From: an uncultured Alteromonadales bacterium
GTDB lineage: Bacteria > Pseudomonadota > Gammaproteobacteria > Pseudomonadales > Cellvibrionaceae
Assembly: GCA_937864365.1 (NCBI GenBank)
Contig: CALMJT010000215.1
Location: 62,001 to 126,000, forward strand
Reading direction: 5' to 3'
Length of the DNA stretch: 64,000 bases
The position numbers and the translations under genes were made by a program. This document shows positions 9,094 to 19,366 of the stretch, piece by piece; the stretch's first letter is position 1, and each line of letters begins with the position of its first letter. Below the pieces are notes generated by a model. That model was not told the DNA's origin. It did no database searches and saw nothing but the letters and a program-made list of their open reading frames with translations.

Positions 9094-10185
9094 TTATTTC
9101 GGTAATAAACCACACTGATCTAATTGTTTTTGCCATAACTGAGTATGCAAGCCTACTGCTCGATTAAAGCGGCTCCATAAACTATCGGGATTTTCAACAG
9201 ACCAATTACTTTGCCAATATCGATTAAATTCAACCACTTGCGGGCTATTCTTAGAATCCATCAAATCTACATTCAATAATTCTAATTCAAGAACTAAAGG
9301 TTTCGTCGATTGATGAATCAACGCTAAATAAGGCTGAACTTCACCAATGTAAAATTTTAAAAATACATTTTCTAAAACGCCAGCTTGGCGGTTTTTTTGC
9401 TGGTTAAAGCATAATGGTCGCGCATTCAGCCGATCTGTCATCGCATCATTTAAAACATTTAATCTCGATAAAGCCAATTTTATTGAAAGTAGCAATTTAC
9501 CTAAATATTTTTCAGAACCGATAACCTGATAATTAAATTCTATATTTTGAGATGGAATGATTTTTCGATTTAGCCAATCGGCCTTAGATTTATTTAATTG
9601 TTGCAGCGCTGCAATCAGTTCTGATGGTTTTTGTGAATTGGGTTCAAGAGATTTAGACGCAACTGAAAATAAATTGTGAAATTCGTTACTCGCCCACAAC
9701 GCATTCCACACTACATTGGGTCTTTGCTGAATTTTATCCACTAGCACCTGCGTTAATTTTTGCGTCAAATCATCTTCGGGCTCATGTATTTCTAAATAGG
9801 CCAAACACTCTTGTAAGAGTTGAATAAATTCCGCTTCGTAAATCCATCGCTGTGAATGACTCATGAATTGGCCAAGGCTACTGTTACGTTCGCCTATCAA
9901 ACGCTGTAATTGGCACGGCGTTAATTCAAGAAATTCCAGAATATCGATACTTTGAGCGACTAATTCGATGGTTAATTCACGACGTGAAGGAAACTCCTGC
10001 AATTCAATAGTGGAGCGGTCTGCAAGGGTCAAATTCAACGCATTACTCAGGCGGGATTGATAGCGGTCGAACATAGACTCTGCAAGATCGGCTTGTTTGC
10101 ACGACGTGAGAGAGCACAACAAAACTGCTGCCGCTATGTGCTTCAAAACTCTCGAAACACTTAGTTTATTTTCCGCAAAACTCAT
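9094..10185 (-). CDS. DUF3080-family lipoprotein
   Basis: The 363-residue protein has a basic N-terminus, a hydrophobic stretch (HIAAAVLLCSL) and a lipobox LTSC, so it should be an exported lipoprotein. The mature part begins with a short helix (DLAESMFDRYQSRLSNAL), fits the DUF3080 pattern and is mostly helical. Conserved-looking blocks are LTPCQLQRLIGERNSSLG and CLAYLEI. No catalytic motif is visible. It lies on the same strand as the lipA block but is separated from it by a strong terminator, so it probably has its own promoter. Function is unknown for the family. Confidence 0.65.
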   Translation of the reverse strand: MSFAENKLSVSRVLKHIAAAVLLCSLTSCKQADLAESMFDRYQSRLSNALNLTLADRSTIELQEFPSRRELTIELVAQSIDILEFLELTPCQLQRLIGERNSSLGQFMSHSQRWIYEAEFIQLLQECLAYLEIHEPEDDLTQKLTQVLVDKIQQRPNVVWNALWASNEFHNLFSVASKSLEPNSQKPSELIAALQQLNKSKADWLNRKIIPSQNIEFNYQVIGSEKYLGKLLLSIKLALSRLNVLNDAMTDRLNARPLCFNQQKNRQAGVLENVFLKFYIGEVQPYLALIHQSTKPLVLELELLNVDLMDSKNSPQVVEFNRYWQSNWSVENPDSLWSRFNRAVGLHTQLWQKQLDQCGLLPK

Positions 10186-10332
10186 TGCTATTGGTTTCTA
10201 TTGGACGCTTATATTGCTTAAACGAATTTTAATCGGCACGCTAAATAACAAGACTCAACAAATAACAAAAAAACACCATAGATACGCAAACATCTGCGAC
10301 AAGGTTTTTCATTTAACCGGTGCACTAGACAC

Positions 10333-10363
10333 AAAAAAACCGGTACAAGTACCGGTTTTTTTT
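10333..10363. terminator. Strong intrinsic terminator after lipA
   Basis: A 13-bp perfect stem AAAAAAACCGGTA / TACCGGTTTTTTT with a four-base loop lies 17 bases beyond the lipA stop. It has A and T runs on both sides, so it can act on either strand. Confidence 0.9.
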
Positions 10364-10379
10364 AAACGCGCGTTGAAAA

Positions 10380-11357
10380 TTAAATTTCTTCGCCGTGCGC
10401 TTGTTTATCTGCGTGATAAGAAGAACGAACTAAAGGCCCACACGCCGCATGGACAAAACCGAGCTCTTGGGCTTTTTGCGTGTATTCCTCAAACTCTTCT
10501 GGCGTCACATAACGATCTACCGCTAAATGATCTTTAGAAGGCTGTAGGTACTGACCGATGGTGAGCATATCAATATTATGTTCACGCATGTCTTTCATGA
10601 CTTCGAAGATTTCTTCTTTGGTTTCACCCAATCCAACCATAAGCCCTGATTTGGTTTTCACATCGGGACGCATGGCTTTGTATTCTTTTAACAGTTTCAG
10701 CGACCATTGGTAATTTGCACCCGGACGCGATTGTCGATACAGGCGAGGAACCGTTTCTAGGTTGTGGTTGAAAACATCGGGCGCTTCTTTGGCCAAAATA
10801 TCTAGAGCTATGTCCATTCGACCTCGAAAATCTGGGGTAAGGATTTCCACCTGAAGATTCGGCGATAGAATTCTCGACTCGCGAATGCAATCTGCGAAGT
10901 GTTGTGCACCACCGTCACGAAGATCATCGCGATCAACCGACGTGATTACCACGTACTTTAAGCCCATTTCAGCAATTGCTTGAGCAAGATGCGCAGGCTC
11001 ACCGGGATCGAGTGGATTTGGCTTACCATGGCCAACGTCGCAAAATGGGCAACGACGGGTACAGATGTCACCCATAATCATAAAGGTTGCGGTTCCGCCA
11101 CTGAAACACTCACCTAAGTTAGGACAACTCGCCTCTTCACACACGCTGGATAGGCCATTTTTGCGCAGAATCTTCTTGATACGATCAACTTCTGGGGATG
11201 CAGGAAGACGCACTCGAATCCAATCTGGTTTACGCTGGAAACTGTCGCTAGCAATCACTTTTACCGGAATACGTTCAACTTTATCGGCGTTTCTCAGTTT
11301 TTCCCCTTGCTTGTGGCGCTGGGTGCGTTTAACCGGCTGGATTTCAGGAGTGGTCAT
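10380..11357 (-). CDS. lipA: Lipoyl synthase
   Basis: The 325-residue radical-SAM enzyme inserts two sulfurs into protein-bound octanoate to make lipoate. It carries both iron-sulfur motifs: the auxiliary cluster set C-x4-C-x5-C in [13 protein letters not shown], and the radical-SAM triad in [23 protein letters not shown] and [16 protein letters not shown] are family-specific, as is the C-terminal RSSYHAD segment with its conserved serine ligand. It follows lipB by 66 bases on the same strand, the common pairing. Length is normal. Call is firm. Confidence 0.97.
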   Translation of the reverse strand: MTTPEIQPVKRTQRHKQGEKLRNADKVERIPVKVIASDSFQRKPDWIRVRLPASPEVDRIKKILRKNGLSSVCEEASCPNLGECFSGGTATFMIMGDICTRRCPFCDVGHGKPNPLDPGEPAHLAQAIAEMGLKYVVITSVDRDDLRDGGAQHFADCIRESRILSPNLQVEILTPDFRGRMDIALDILAKEAPDVFNHNLETVPRLYRQSRPGANYQWSLKLLKEYKAMRPDVKTKSGLMVGLGETKEEIFEVMKDMREHNIDMLTIGQYLQPSKDHLAVDRYVTPEEFEEYTQKAQELGFVHAACGPLVRSSYHADKQAHGEEI

Positions 11358-11423
11358 GGCGTTCTCTAGTTATAGTGAATCAATTTGTGCAACGCGCACT
11401 GCTTTGCAGCAATGATAATCAAT

Positions 11424-12125
11424 TTACGGAAGTACGGGTAACTCGGTTGAGTATGATGCGTGATTGTATCGCAAATTTGCCATAAAGGACTCGATCAGTT
11501 TTGATTGTACTTGGCAAATTAGTTGGCAATCTGAAGGACTTTCGCCCGACAAGCAATCTTTTACCTGAGTCATGGCTAAGCCCGCATAACCACAAGGGTT
11601 TATCGCTAAAAATGGGGACAAATCCATAGCGACATTCAACGCCAAACCGTGGATGCTATTGCCGTTTCTCACACGTAAACCAAGGGACGATATCTTATGC
11701 TCCCTGGCGTCTTTTTCAACATAAACACCCGGCGCATCGGATTTTGGATAGCTGTTAATGTTGAAGGCCGATAAGGTATCAACTACAGTTTTTTCAATCT
11801 GTGTGACCAAATCCCGTACGCCCAATTTGGCGCGACGAAGGTTGATTAGGGGATAAGCAATAATCTGCCCAGGACCGTGATAAGTAACCTGACCACCACG
11901 GTCAGATTGGATAACCGGAATAGCTCCGGGGTTGAGCAGATGTTCTGCCTTACCAGCCTGACCTTGAGTGAATACCGGCGGATGCTGCAACAGCCATAAC
12001 TCGTCGATAGTATCGGGCTCACGCGCATGGGTGAAGTCCAACATGGCTTGCCAACTCTGTTGATAATCAACAAGTCCGAGTTGGCGAATAATGAGATCGG
12101 TAGTGCCGCGAAGCTCTATAGACAC
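11424..12125 (-). CDS. lipB: Lipoyl(octanoyl) transferase
   Basis: The 233-residue LipB moves octanoate from acyl carrier protein to lipoyl domains, giving LipA its substrate. The family signature [21 protein letters not shown] is present, along with [17 protein letters not shown] (with the catalytic Lys) and the acyl-accepting Cys in INPCGY. It lies 24 bases downstream of the ybeD-like gene and upstream of lipA, matching the order in E. coli. The C-terminal tail is slightly longer than in E. coli. Confidence 0.96.
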   Translation of the reverse strand: MSIELRGTTDLIIRQLGLVDYQQSWQAMLDFTHAREPDTIDELWLLQHPPVFTQGQAGKAEHLLNPGAIPVIQSDRGGQVTYHGPGQIIAYPLINLRRAKLGVRDLVTQIEKTVVDTLSAFNINSYPKSDAPGVYVEKDAREHKISSLGLRVRNGNSIHGLALNVAMDLSPFLAINPCGYAGLAMTQVKDCLSGESPSDCQLICQVQSKLIESFMANLRYNHASYSTELPVLP

Positions 12126-12149
12126 GAAAAATCCTAACGGGCGTTTGTT

Positions 12150-12428
12150 TCAAAGCACCATTTTAACCAATTTGTTGGACTTTAGGTCATCAAAAATTGC
12201 TTGTAGTTGGTCAACGCCGGTCGCTTCTATGGTAACTGTCAATGATTGAAAGGTTCCCTTAGCACTATCACGAATGACAATCGTCTCTGAATCGAATCCG
12301 GGTGCATGTCGATGGAAAACTTCCACTACCAACGCATGCAGATCTTTACCGGCGGTACCCATAACCTTAATGGGGTAGTCAGGACAAGGAAACTGAATTT
12401 TAACGTCTTCTGGATTTACATCTGCCAT
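12150..12428 (-). CDS. ybeD: YbeD / DUF493 family protein
   Basis: This 92-residue ferredoxin-like alpha/beta protein contains FPCPDYPIKVMGTAG near its start and a C-terminal repeat of strands (TFQSLTVTIEATGVDQLQAIFDDL). The fold resembles the ACT-like regulatory domain. The gene sits between dacA and lipB, as in many gammaproteobacteria. Function is not established; the name YbeD refers only to the family. Confidence 0.9.
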   Translation of the reverse strand: MADVNPEDVKIQFPCPDYPIKVMGTAGKDLHALVVEVFHRHAPGFDSETIVIRDSAKGTFQSLTVTIEATGVDQLQAIFDDLKSNKLVKMVL

Positions 12429-12541
12429 GGTTTGAAGCCTGTGGTCTACTGAATTTAGGACTTAATATCATTAAAGAAGAAACCATCGACTAGCTTAATG
12501 AGCATTCGTCAGTGGCTTCGATAAGAACTTTTCATCAACGC

Positions 12542-13723
12542 CTAACTGGAAAACAAGTTGATAAAGAACAGCTTTAATCCATCCCAAAGACGCGCGAGAA
12601 AACCGGCTTCTGCCACGGCATTAGCAGCCAACAGAGAATGTTTGGCTACAACTTCACCATCTAAGGTGATAGTGACTTCACCCAACGCTTGGTTTTGCTC
12701 GATAGGCGCTCTTATGGTTTCGTCGATACGAATGTCTGATTGAAGGTTTTTACCGGAACCTCGTGGAATGGTCAGATCGAGATCTGCACCAACGATCAAA
12801 TCGACATGATTGTCTTGGCCCGCCCAAACTCGTGCGGTGGCTAAGACCTCATCGGCAGAGAACTGCTTGTGCGTTTCGTAGTAACGAAAACCGTGGGCTA
12901 GGAGTTTCTGAGACTCATCCGCACGTGCGCTTTCAGAACGCGTTCCCATAACCACTGAAATCAATCGCATGTCGTCGCGAACGGCAGAAGCTACCAAGCA
13001 GTAACCAGCCTCGTTGGTATGACCGGTTTTAATACCGTCAACCGACTTATCCCTAAATAAAAGTTTATTACGGTTCGATTGGGTTTTTGTCTCTTCACCA
13101 GGAGCACCGTAGGTAAATTCTTGTTCTGAATAAATGTTGTAATGCTCAGGATGATCATTGATTAAAGCCCGCGCTAGCAGTGATAGATCCCAAGCAGTGG
13201 TGAGATGACCTTCGGCGGGCCAACCGGTAGAGTTTTTAAATTGTGTATTGTTCATACCTAATAGAGCAGCTTGTTGATTCATAATATCAACAAACGCTTC
13301 TTCACTTCCGGCGATATATTCCGCCAGAGCGACCGTCGCATCATTACCGGATTGAATAATCACGCCGCGCAACAAATCTTTAACAGAAACTTCGGTGCCC
13401 TCGCGAATAAACATTCTTGAGCCACCCATTTTCCAGGCGCGTACACTAATGGGCACCATATCGGTCATATTGATATGACCTCGATCGATTTCGCCTGAAA
13501 CAATGTAACTCGACATCATTTTGGTGAGACTTGCAGGAGGCAATGGCTCGTGAGAATTGTGTTCAACCAAAACTTCTCCCGTGGCAGCATCAATTAAAAG
13601 ATAACTGGACGCCGCTAACTGGGGAGGCGCTGGAATAATCAGTTGTTTGGCTGAAGCAGAATTCACTGCAACGAAAAAAATAACGAATAAAGACCAAAAA
13701 GATCGTGTTAAAAAATTAGACAT
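12542..13723 (-). CDS. dacA: D-alanyl-D-alanine carboxypeptidase (PBP5/6 family)
   Basis: The 393-residue penicillin-binding protein trims the terminal D-Ala from peptidoglycan pentapeptides. A signal peptide covers about residues 1-25 (ending NSASA). The three active-site motifs are S65-L-T-K68, QSGNDA (near 127) and GIKTGHT (near 230). The C-terminal beta domain is followed by an amphipathic helix (GFLARLWDGLKLFFINLF) that should anchor the protein to the outer face of the inner membrane. Gene order dacA-ybeD-lipB is conserved. Upstream lies a repeat copy (13966-14115) separating it from rlpA, so dacA may be transcribed from its own promoter. Confidence 0.95.
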   Translation of the reverse strand: MSNFLTRSFWSLFVIFFVAVNSASAKQLIIPAPPQLAASSYLLIDAATGEVLVEHNSHEPLPPASLTKMMSSYIVSGEIDRGHINMTDMVPISVRAWKMGGSRMFIREGTEVSVKDLLRGVIIQSGNDATVALAEYIAGSEEAFVDIMNQQAALLGMNNTQFKNSTGWPAEGHLTTAWDLSLLARALINDHPEHYNIYSEQEFTYGAPGEETKTQSNRNKLLFRDKSVDGIKTGHTNEAGYCLVASAVRDDMRLISVVMGTRSESARADESQKLLAHGFRYYETHKQFSADEVLATARVWAGQDNHVDLIVGADLDLTIPRGSGKNLQSDIRIDETIRAPIEQNQALGEVTITLDGEVVAKHSLLAANAVAEAGFLARLWDGLKLFFINLFSS

Positions 13724-14141
13724 ATTATTAAAAATAAGTACTTTTATCTGGGTGGATTGTTTGGAGACTATGACCTAGCAAGCGCAAAAAAAGTTTTATG
13801 CACACAGTCATTCATGCAACTGGAATAAAAACACGAACAAGCTTTTTAAGTAGACGTGCTTTTTCTTTAACAATTACTGCAAAGCGTAAGCACCTTATCA
13901 AACCAAGAAGCACTTCGCTAATATCTGCGACAAAATTATTTTGATTTCATATACAAAATTCAATAGCAAACCCTGATTGACTTGAAGTTTCCAGCGACTT
14001 AGGTAGGTGTCGCCAACGTCAAGAACGATAAGCAATTGAAATTGTGAAGAAATTAGAAATCGCATTTTTAATTTCTGTCCTCTGATAAATCACGGAGGCG
14101 TTAATCAGCGGTTTCAATAATTTAAAATATGCACACGGGTT
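13724..14141. other. Intergenic stretch between rlpA and dacA
   Basis: About 240 bases next to dacA presumably hold its promoter, though no clear hexamers stood out. The rest is one repeat copy (13966-14115), described separately. Confidence 0.5.
13966..14115 (-). repeat. Dispersed palindromic repeat, copy 1 (full length, reverse)
   Basis: The sequence runs from a degraded end (AAACCCTGATTGACTTG, AGTTTCC) through a GCGAC...GTCGCC hairpin and the conserved core TTGAAATTGTGAAGAAATT to TTAATCAGCGGTTTC. It ends 26 bases past the rlpA stop. Ends are more diverged than in the 31-32 kb copies. Confidence 0.75.
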
Positions 14142-15101
14142 TTATTCGTAAACCAGATGATGACCCGTGACATTACTTTGCGTCAGAAGATTTCGCAGTT
14201 TTGCCAATTGCAAATTATCGACAATGGGGCCAATACGAACTCTGTACAATCGTGTTTGTGGATCAGGTGTATTGATAATGACCGGCGAGCCGGTAATAAC
14301 GGCGATATTTTTTCGATGCAACTCTGCCGCTTGCTGACTTGAGAAAGCACCGACCTGTAGATAAGTATTTGCTGGTAAAGCGGAGCCTTCTGAAGCTAAT
14401 GGCGCCGGTGGTTCATTGGAGGCTCTGGGCGCAGGAGAAATAATACCGGTACCTTCCCCGTAAATTAAATTCTCTTTTTGCCAAGCAATAGGATCTATAG
14501 CCACCACTTCAACATTTGCTGTACCTGCATTTAAAAATCCAAGCTTTTTAGCAGCGGTGTACGAAAGATCGATAATCCTGCCGGAATGGAACGGGCCTCG
14601 ATCATTAATACGAACAATTACCTTGCGGCCATTTTCAAGGTTGGTTACTTGCACATAAGACGGGATTGGTAAGGTTTTATGCGCGGCAGTCATACCGAAC
14701 ATATTATAAACTTCGCCGTTGGCGGTATTGTGGCCGTGGAATTTTTTTCCATACCAGCTGGCGAATCCTCGCTCGCGATAATTTTGCGCACTCGACAAGA
14801 CATGATAGGTTCGTCCGGCAACGCGGTACGGGCTTTTATTACCAGCACGAGTTATTTCTTCGGGAATGGGCACCGCGTCGGGAATGTGATCGACAGCGTA
14901 AGACTGATCAGGTGCGCTATCGTGTTGTTGGGAATAGCGCCCCTCGTTATTTGACTCTTGCGGAACCGGCGTTTGTTGGGAGGTATTTTCATAGGATTTG
15001 AATGCACAGCCGCCGATAAATAGAACCAGTGTAAGCACAATAAGTTTAAAGCTTATAAAAAAGCTCTTTCCACAAAATACAGTATTTCCCTGAAAAAACA
15101 C
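14142..15101 (-). CDS. rlpA: RlpA, septal-ring lytic transglycosylase-like lipoprotein
   Basis: The 319-residue protein has a hydrophobic leader and lipobox FIGGC (Cys32), so it is an exported lipoprotein. The double-psi beta-barrel domain follows at roughly residues 110-195. It contains RGFASWYGKKFHGHNTANGE, VTNLENGRKVIVRINDRGPF and the closing IDLSYTAAKKLGF. A proline/alanine-rich linker leads to a C-terminal SPOR domain (from TYLQVGAFSSQQAAEL), which binds denuded glycan strands at the septum. RlpA proteins with intact Asp/His residues cleave such strands in Pseudomonas. Here the YGKKFHG and NDRGPF residues are intact. It sits between mltB and dacA within the cell-wall block. Confidence 0.93.
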   Translation of the reverse strand: MFFQGNTVFCGKSFFISFKLIVLTLVLFIGGCAFKSYENTSQQTPVPQESNNEGRYSQQHDSAPDQSYAVDHIPDAVPIPEEITRAGNKSPYRVAGRTYHVLSSAQNYRERGFASWYGKKFHGHNTANGEVYNMFGMTAAHKTLPIPSYVQVTNLENGRKVIVRINDRGPFHSGRIIDLSYTAAKKLGFLNAGTANVEVVAIDPIAWQKENLIYGEGTGIISPAPRASNEPPAPLASEGSALPANTYLQVGAFSSQQAAELHRKNIAVITGSPVIINTPDPQTRLYRVRIGPIVDNLQLAKLRNLLTQSNVTGHHLVYE

Positions 15102-15264
15102 GCTTTACACCCGATGACAATAATCGAAGTTTTGTAGCATACCACGATCAATTACCGCGGCGCCGAAGTTAGGTTGATTTTACGTATGGCAGTAACCCGT
15201 GAGTTATCGTGATTACTGTCCATAAAAACCGTAGTTGATTAGAAATGTGAAGATCAATAAATTG

Positions 15265-16281
15265 CTAGAATGTTTTTTCGGCTTTCGCTTTTTTAATTTC
15301 TTCAGCTAACTGATACACCGCCATAGCATACATGGTTGAGCGATTGTAGCGAGTAATCACATAAAAATTATGGAAACCCGCCCAAAACTCCGACCCTTTT
15401 TCACCTTCAAGCTCAAAAACTCGCAAGGGAGTTGGTGGAGCTTGTATCGATGTTAACGAAAATCCAGCCTGGGTAATTTCTTCAAGACTGCGAGAAGGTT
15501 TTAGATCATCACTCAAAAGCGTTGCATCAAAGTTATCATCTACACGAACGCGATCGGTAACGGGTTGATTAGCCTGCCAACCATGAACCTTGAAGTAGTT
15601 GGCTACCGAACCAATAGCATCGACGGGATTGTTCCAAATATCGATAAAAGCATCGTCGTCAAAATCTTTGGCGTAAGCACGATAGCTCGACGGCATAAAT
15701 TGACCGTAACCCATGGCACCGGCGTAAGATCCGGTAAGGTCAACTGGTGATTTACTCTGCTCACGGGCTAACAACAGGAACTCTTTGAGTTCTTTGCGAA
15801 AAAATTCAGAGCGCGGCGGATAATCAAACGCCAATGTTGATAAGGCATCAATGACTCGGTAACCACCGGTGTTGTTACCATAGCGCGTTTCAACGCCAAT
15901 AATAGCCACAATCATTTCGGCAGGAACACCAAAGGTTTGTTCTGCTCTGGCCAAGGTCTCCTGATTGGCAATCCAAAAATCAACGCCTAAAGAAATTCGA
16001 GACTCAGTGACGAAAATGTTTCGGTATTCTTTCCAAGGCTTACTTTTTTCAGCCGGACGAGCGATGGCTTTTAAAATAGAATCTTTTCGCACGGCATCAT
16101 CGAACCAAACGTTAAGTTGTTCTTTGTTGAATCCGTACTCCGAAACTAGCTCATCAACCAATTTTTGCTTTTCGGGATTATTAGAATAATCTCCAGCATA
16201 GGCTACCGTCGCAGCAGCACTAAGAGCCGTGCTAAAAACCGCTAAATTAAAGCCGCGTTTAAGGGTTACAAAATTTATCAC
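15265..16281 (-). CDS. mltB: Membrane-bound lytic murein transglycosylase B
   Basis: About 338 residues, family GH103. The catalytic Glu is in IIGVETRYGNNTGGYRV, and the family motifs FDYPPRSEFFRKELKEFLLL, GSYAGAMGYGQFMPSSY and SVANYFKVHGW all follow. An N-terminal signal (LAVFSTALSAAATVAYA) exports it. It lacks an obvious lipobox Cys, so it may be periplasmic and soluble. The GTG at 16281 is preferred because an AGGAG motif lies just upstream; the ATG at 16296 includes that motif inside the reading frame. The position between rodA and rlpA suggests cotranscription with the elongasome genes. Confidence 0.92.
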   Translation of the reverse strand: MINFVTLKRGFNLAVFSTALSAAATVAYAGDYSNNPEKQKLVDELVSEYGFNKEQLNVWFDDAVRKDSILKAIARPAEKSKPWKEYRNIFVTESRISLGVDFWIANQETLARAEQTFGVPAEMIVAIIGVETRYGNNTGGYRVIDALSTLAFDYPPRSEFFRKELKEFLLLAREQSKSPVDLTGSYAGAMGYGQFMPSSYRAYAKDFDDDAFIDIWNNPVDAIGSVANYFKVHGWQANQPVTDRVRVDDNFDATLLSDDLKPSRSLEEITQAGFSLTSIQAPPTPLRVFELEGEKGSEFWAGFHNFYVITRYNRSTMYAMAVYQLAEEIKKAKAEKTF

Positions 16282-16320
16282 TGACTCTCCTACCATTTCT
16301 TACCTAGGCTTTAGGTGTAT

Positions 16321-17463
16321 TTAAGGTTCCTTACGACGCTGGGTTGCCACCGCCATTAAAAGACCAAAGCCCATCATTAACGTCAACAAAGAAGTTCCAC
16401 CATAACTAACAAAAGGCAAGGGAACGCCCACAACCGGTAGTAATCCTGAAACCATGCCGATATTAACGAAGATATAAACAAAAAGCGTGAAGGTAATACT
16501 ACCTGCGAGCAAACGACCAAACGTTTTTTGCGAAGTTGCCGCAATCATAACGCCGCGAGTTAGCACTAAAATATAAAGCCCTAACAAACAAAGCACACCT
16601 TCTAAACCGAATTCTTCCGCTAATACGGCAATAATAAAATCGGTATGGCTCTCTGGTAGAAAATCTAATTGCGACTGAGTTCCGTTAAGCCAACCTTTAC
16701 CGGTAATTCCACCGGAACCAATAGCGGTTTTTGACTGAATGATATTCCAGCCAGCACCCAATTTATCGGCCTCTGGATTCAGCAAGGTTAGAATTCGGGT
16801 ACGTTGATAATCGTGTAAAACAAAATGCCACGCAGGCCAAGCACTGGCTAGTACTAATCCCAAAGCAGAAATAATGTAACGCCAAGGCAGCCCCGATAAA
16901 AACAACACAATGAGACCAGACATCGCAATCAATAACGATGTACCCAAATCAGGCTGTTTAAGAATCAGAACACTGGGAATTATGACCAACACCAACGTGA
17001 AAAATATGTGTTTAAAACGTGGCGGCAACATACGTCGAGACAAATACATAGAAATCGTCAACGGCATTGCAAGCTTGAGAATTTCAGAAGGTTGAAACCT
17101 AAAGCCGCCCAGATCGAGCCATCGCTGGGCACCTTTTGCACCCACGCCAACCACCAACACGGCGGCGAGCAAACCGACACCGGCCACATACAAAAGCCAG
17201 CACCACCGCTCTAAAAACGACAAGTTAAACTGCGCAATGGTGAACATCACACAATAACCCACCGCGAAAAATACCGCCTGTCGCTTAATGTAGTGAATAT
17301 CTGCGCCGCCGGCGCTGTAGAGTACAACTAGGCCGAATCCTGTGAGCGCCAACAAAAGCACTAACAGAGGTAGATCGATATGAATTCGACTCCAAAAAGT
17401 ATCTTGACGCTGAACATCCCAGGAGGACCCCGGTAATCGACGCAAAAAATCAGCCGTTGACAC
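16321..17463 (-). CDS. rodA: RodA, SEDS-family peptidoglycan glycosyltransferase
   Basis: About 380 residues with roughly ten membrane segments. SEDS motifs include RWLDLGGFRFQPSEILKLAM, the PDLGTSLLI loop and NIGMVSGLLPVVGVPLPFVSYGG. RodA polymerises glycan strands during side-wall growth with PBP2. I chose the GTG at 17463, which has AGGAG seven bases upstream and overlaps the mrdA stop by 14 bases, the usual coupled arrangement. A longer frame opening at 17535 runs far back into mrdA and is unlikely. Confidence 0.95.
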   Translation of the reverse strand: MSTADFLRRLPGSSWDVQRQDTFWSRIHIDLPLLVLLLALTGFGLVVLYSAGGADIHYIKRQAVFFAVGYCVMFTIAQFNLSFLERWCWLLYVAGVGLLAAVLVVGVGAKGAQRWLDLGGFRFQPSEILKLAMPLTISMYLSRRMLPPRFKHIFFTLVLVIIPSVLILKQPDLGTSLLIAMSGLIVLFLSGLPWRYIISALGLVLASAWPAWHFVLHDYQRTRILTLLNPEADKLGAGWNIIQSKTAIGSGGITGKGWLNGTQSQLDFLPESHTDFIIAVLAEEFGLEGVLCLLGLYILVLTRGVMIAATSQKTFGRLLAGSITFTLFVYIFVNIGMVSGLLPVVGVPLPFVSYGGTSLLTLMMGFGLLMAVATQRRKEP

Positions 17464-19366
17464 CCGGAAGCTCCTGTTGTTTTTCGGTAGGATTTTTATC
17501 GCTGGAAATCTGCTGTCTCGCCTTTTCTTCTTCAATCGCTAAGTAGGTTTCAACCACCTTACGAACAACCGGAGCGGCTTCGGAAGATCCACCTTCGCCG
17601 TTTTCAACAATCACGGCAACAGCAATTTTGGGGTTATTAAGAGGTGCAAAACCAACAAATAATGCATGATCTCGATTTCTTTCAGACAGGGCGTCACTGT
17701 CGTATTCTTCGTCTTGAGCAATACCAACGACCTGAGCAGTGCCTGACTTTCCCGCCATTTTAAAAGACATATCGCGTCCGACTCGATAAGCCGTACCACG
17801 TGGATGATGCATAACCTCACTCATAGCATTAAAAATATAATTCCAGTGACCATCGGCTACGTCTAACAACATTTTTGAGTCTGCCGAGTCTGCAACTACC
17901 GGATCAACATTTTGTGCTATTCGTGGTTGAATTCTTTTTCCGCGATTGGCTAGGGTTGCGGTCATTTCCGCCAATTGCAGGGGCGTTGCCAGCACATCAC
18001 CCTGACCAATGCCAACGTTTAACGTGTCACCGGGAAACCAAGGCAAACCGCGGTTTTGTCGCTTCCAAGTTCTAGACGGCCAAATGCCTTTTCGCTCACT
18101 GGGAAGATCAATGCCGGTGTAATCGCCCAAGCCAAACTGACTTCCAAACTCATGCAATCTGTCGATACCTGAACGATAGGCAAGGTCGTAATAATAAGTG
18201 TCGCAGGATTCACGAATGGCGGAATTCATATCGACCCGACCGTGACCGCCTTTTTTCCAATCGCGATATTTTCGCTCTTCGTTATCGAGCTGATAAAAAC
18301 CCGGATCATAAATCGCGACATTAGGATCGACCACACGATGATAAAGACCGCCCAAAGCCACCATGGGCTTGATGGTTGAGCCAGGCGGGTATTCGCCTTG
18401 AATGGCGCGGTTAAATAAGGGCAAGTCTCGTGACCCAGTCAGTCGGTTATAGTCAGAATGACTGATTCCGGTAACAAATAGGTTAGGGTCGTAACTCGGC
18501 GAGCTAACCATGGCGAGAATGCCACCGGTTTCGATTTCAATCGCGACAATTGCGCCGCGACGGCCATTTAAAGCCTCTAAACCGGCGCGTTGTACTTGGC
18601 TATCAAAATACAGATGTAAATTCTCACCAGGCTCAGGCGGTGTTTGTTCAAGTACGCGGAGCACTCGGCCTCGGGCGTTAGTTTCTACGTTTTCAAAGCC
18701 AACTTTGCCCAGCAATAAATCTTCGTATTGGCGCTCTAAACCAATTTTACCGATCGTGTAGGTTCCACTGTAACGCTTATATTCTTCTTCAGAAAACGAG
18801 CGAAGTTCACGTTCGTTAATACGGCCAACGTAGCCTACCGTATGTGCATAGAGGTCGGCCATTGGGTAATGGCGAACGAGCTGTGCATCTACTTCCACCC
18901 CTTCAAGGCGATACTCGTTAACAGCAACTCGGGCGATTTCTTCTGGTGTGAGCTGGTAACGCAAAGGAACTGCTTCGAAAGGACGGCGGCGTTGTTTTAA
19001 TCGAGAGTGAAATTTTTCAACGTCGCCTTCATCAAACTCAACCAATTCCGACAAGACTTGAAGAGTTTCGTCGAGATTACCGACGCGCTCCTTAACAATA
19101 CTGAGCGTATAACTGGCTCGATTATCGGCAAGTAAAATGCCGTTACGATCGTAGATGAGGCCACGGGTAGGTGCTAAAGGACGAACGTGAACGCGATTGC
19201 GCTCGGATTGAGTGACATAGTCGTTATAGTGAACAACCTGTAAACTGTAGAAACGCACTACCAGAATTGATAATAAAACAATCATAAACAAAGCAATTAC
19301 AAACAATCGATTTCGAAAAATCCTCGCCTCTCGAAAATGATCTTTTAATGTTTGTTGTTCGCTCAT
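17450..19366 (-). CDS. mrdA: Penicillin-binding protein 2 (peptidoglycan D,D-transpeptidase)
   Basis: The 638-residue class B PBP has a short cytoplasmic start, one membrane anchor (LFVIALFMIVLLSILVVRF) and a pedestal region with RGLIYDRNGILLADN. The transpeptidase domain shows active-site motifs PGSTIKPM (S-x-x-K), RESCDTYYYDLA and KSGTAQV. It works with RodA in the elongation complex that sets rod shape. The mrdA-rodA overlap and the rlmH-mrdA order are conserved. The upstream gap to rlmH (about 400 bases) holds a repeat copy. Confidence 0.96.
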   Translation of the reverse strand: MSEQQTLKDHFREARIFRNRLFVIALFMIVLLSILVVRFYSLQVVHYNDYVTQSERNRVHVRPLAPTRGLIYDRNGILLADNRASYTLSIVKERVGNLDETLQVLSELVEFDEGDVEKFHSRLKQRRRPFEAVPLRYQLTPEEIARVAVNEYRLEGVEVDAQLVRHYPMADLYAHTVGYVGRINERELRSFSEEEYKRYSGTYTIGKIGLERQYEDLLLGKVGFENVETNARGRVLRVLEQTPPEPGENLHLYFDSQVQRAGLEALNGRRGAIVAIEIETGGILAMVSSPSYDPNLFVTGISHSDYNRLTGSRDLPLFNRAIQGEYPPGSTIKPMVALGGLYHRVVDPNVAIYDPGFYQLDNEERKYRDWKKGGHGRVDMNSAIRESCDTYYYDLAYRSGIDRLHEFGSQFGLGDYTGIDLPSERKGIWPSRTWKRQNRGLPWFPGDTLNVGIGQGDVLATPLQLAEMTATLANRGKRIQPRIAQNVDPVVADSADSKMLLDVADGHWNYIFNAMSEVMHHPRGTAYRVGRDMSFKMAGKSGTAQVVGIAQDEEYDSDALSERNRDHALFVGFAPLNNPKIAVAVIVENGEGGSSEAAPVVRKVVETYLAIEEEKARQQISSDKNPTEKQQELPGVNG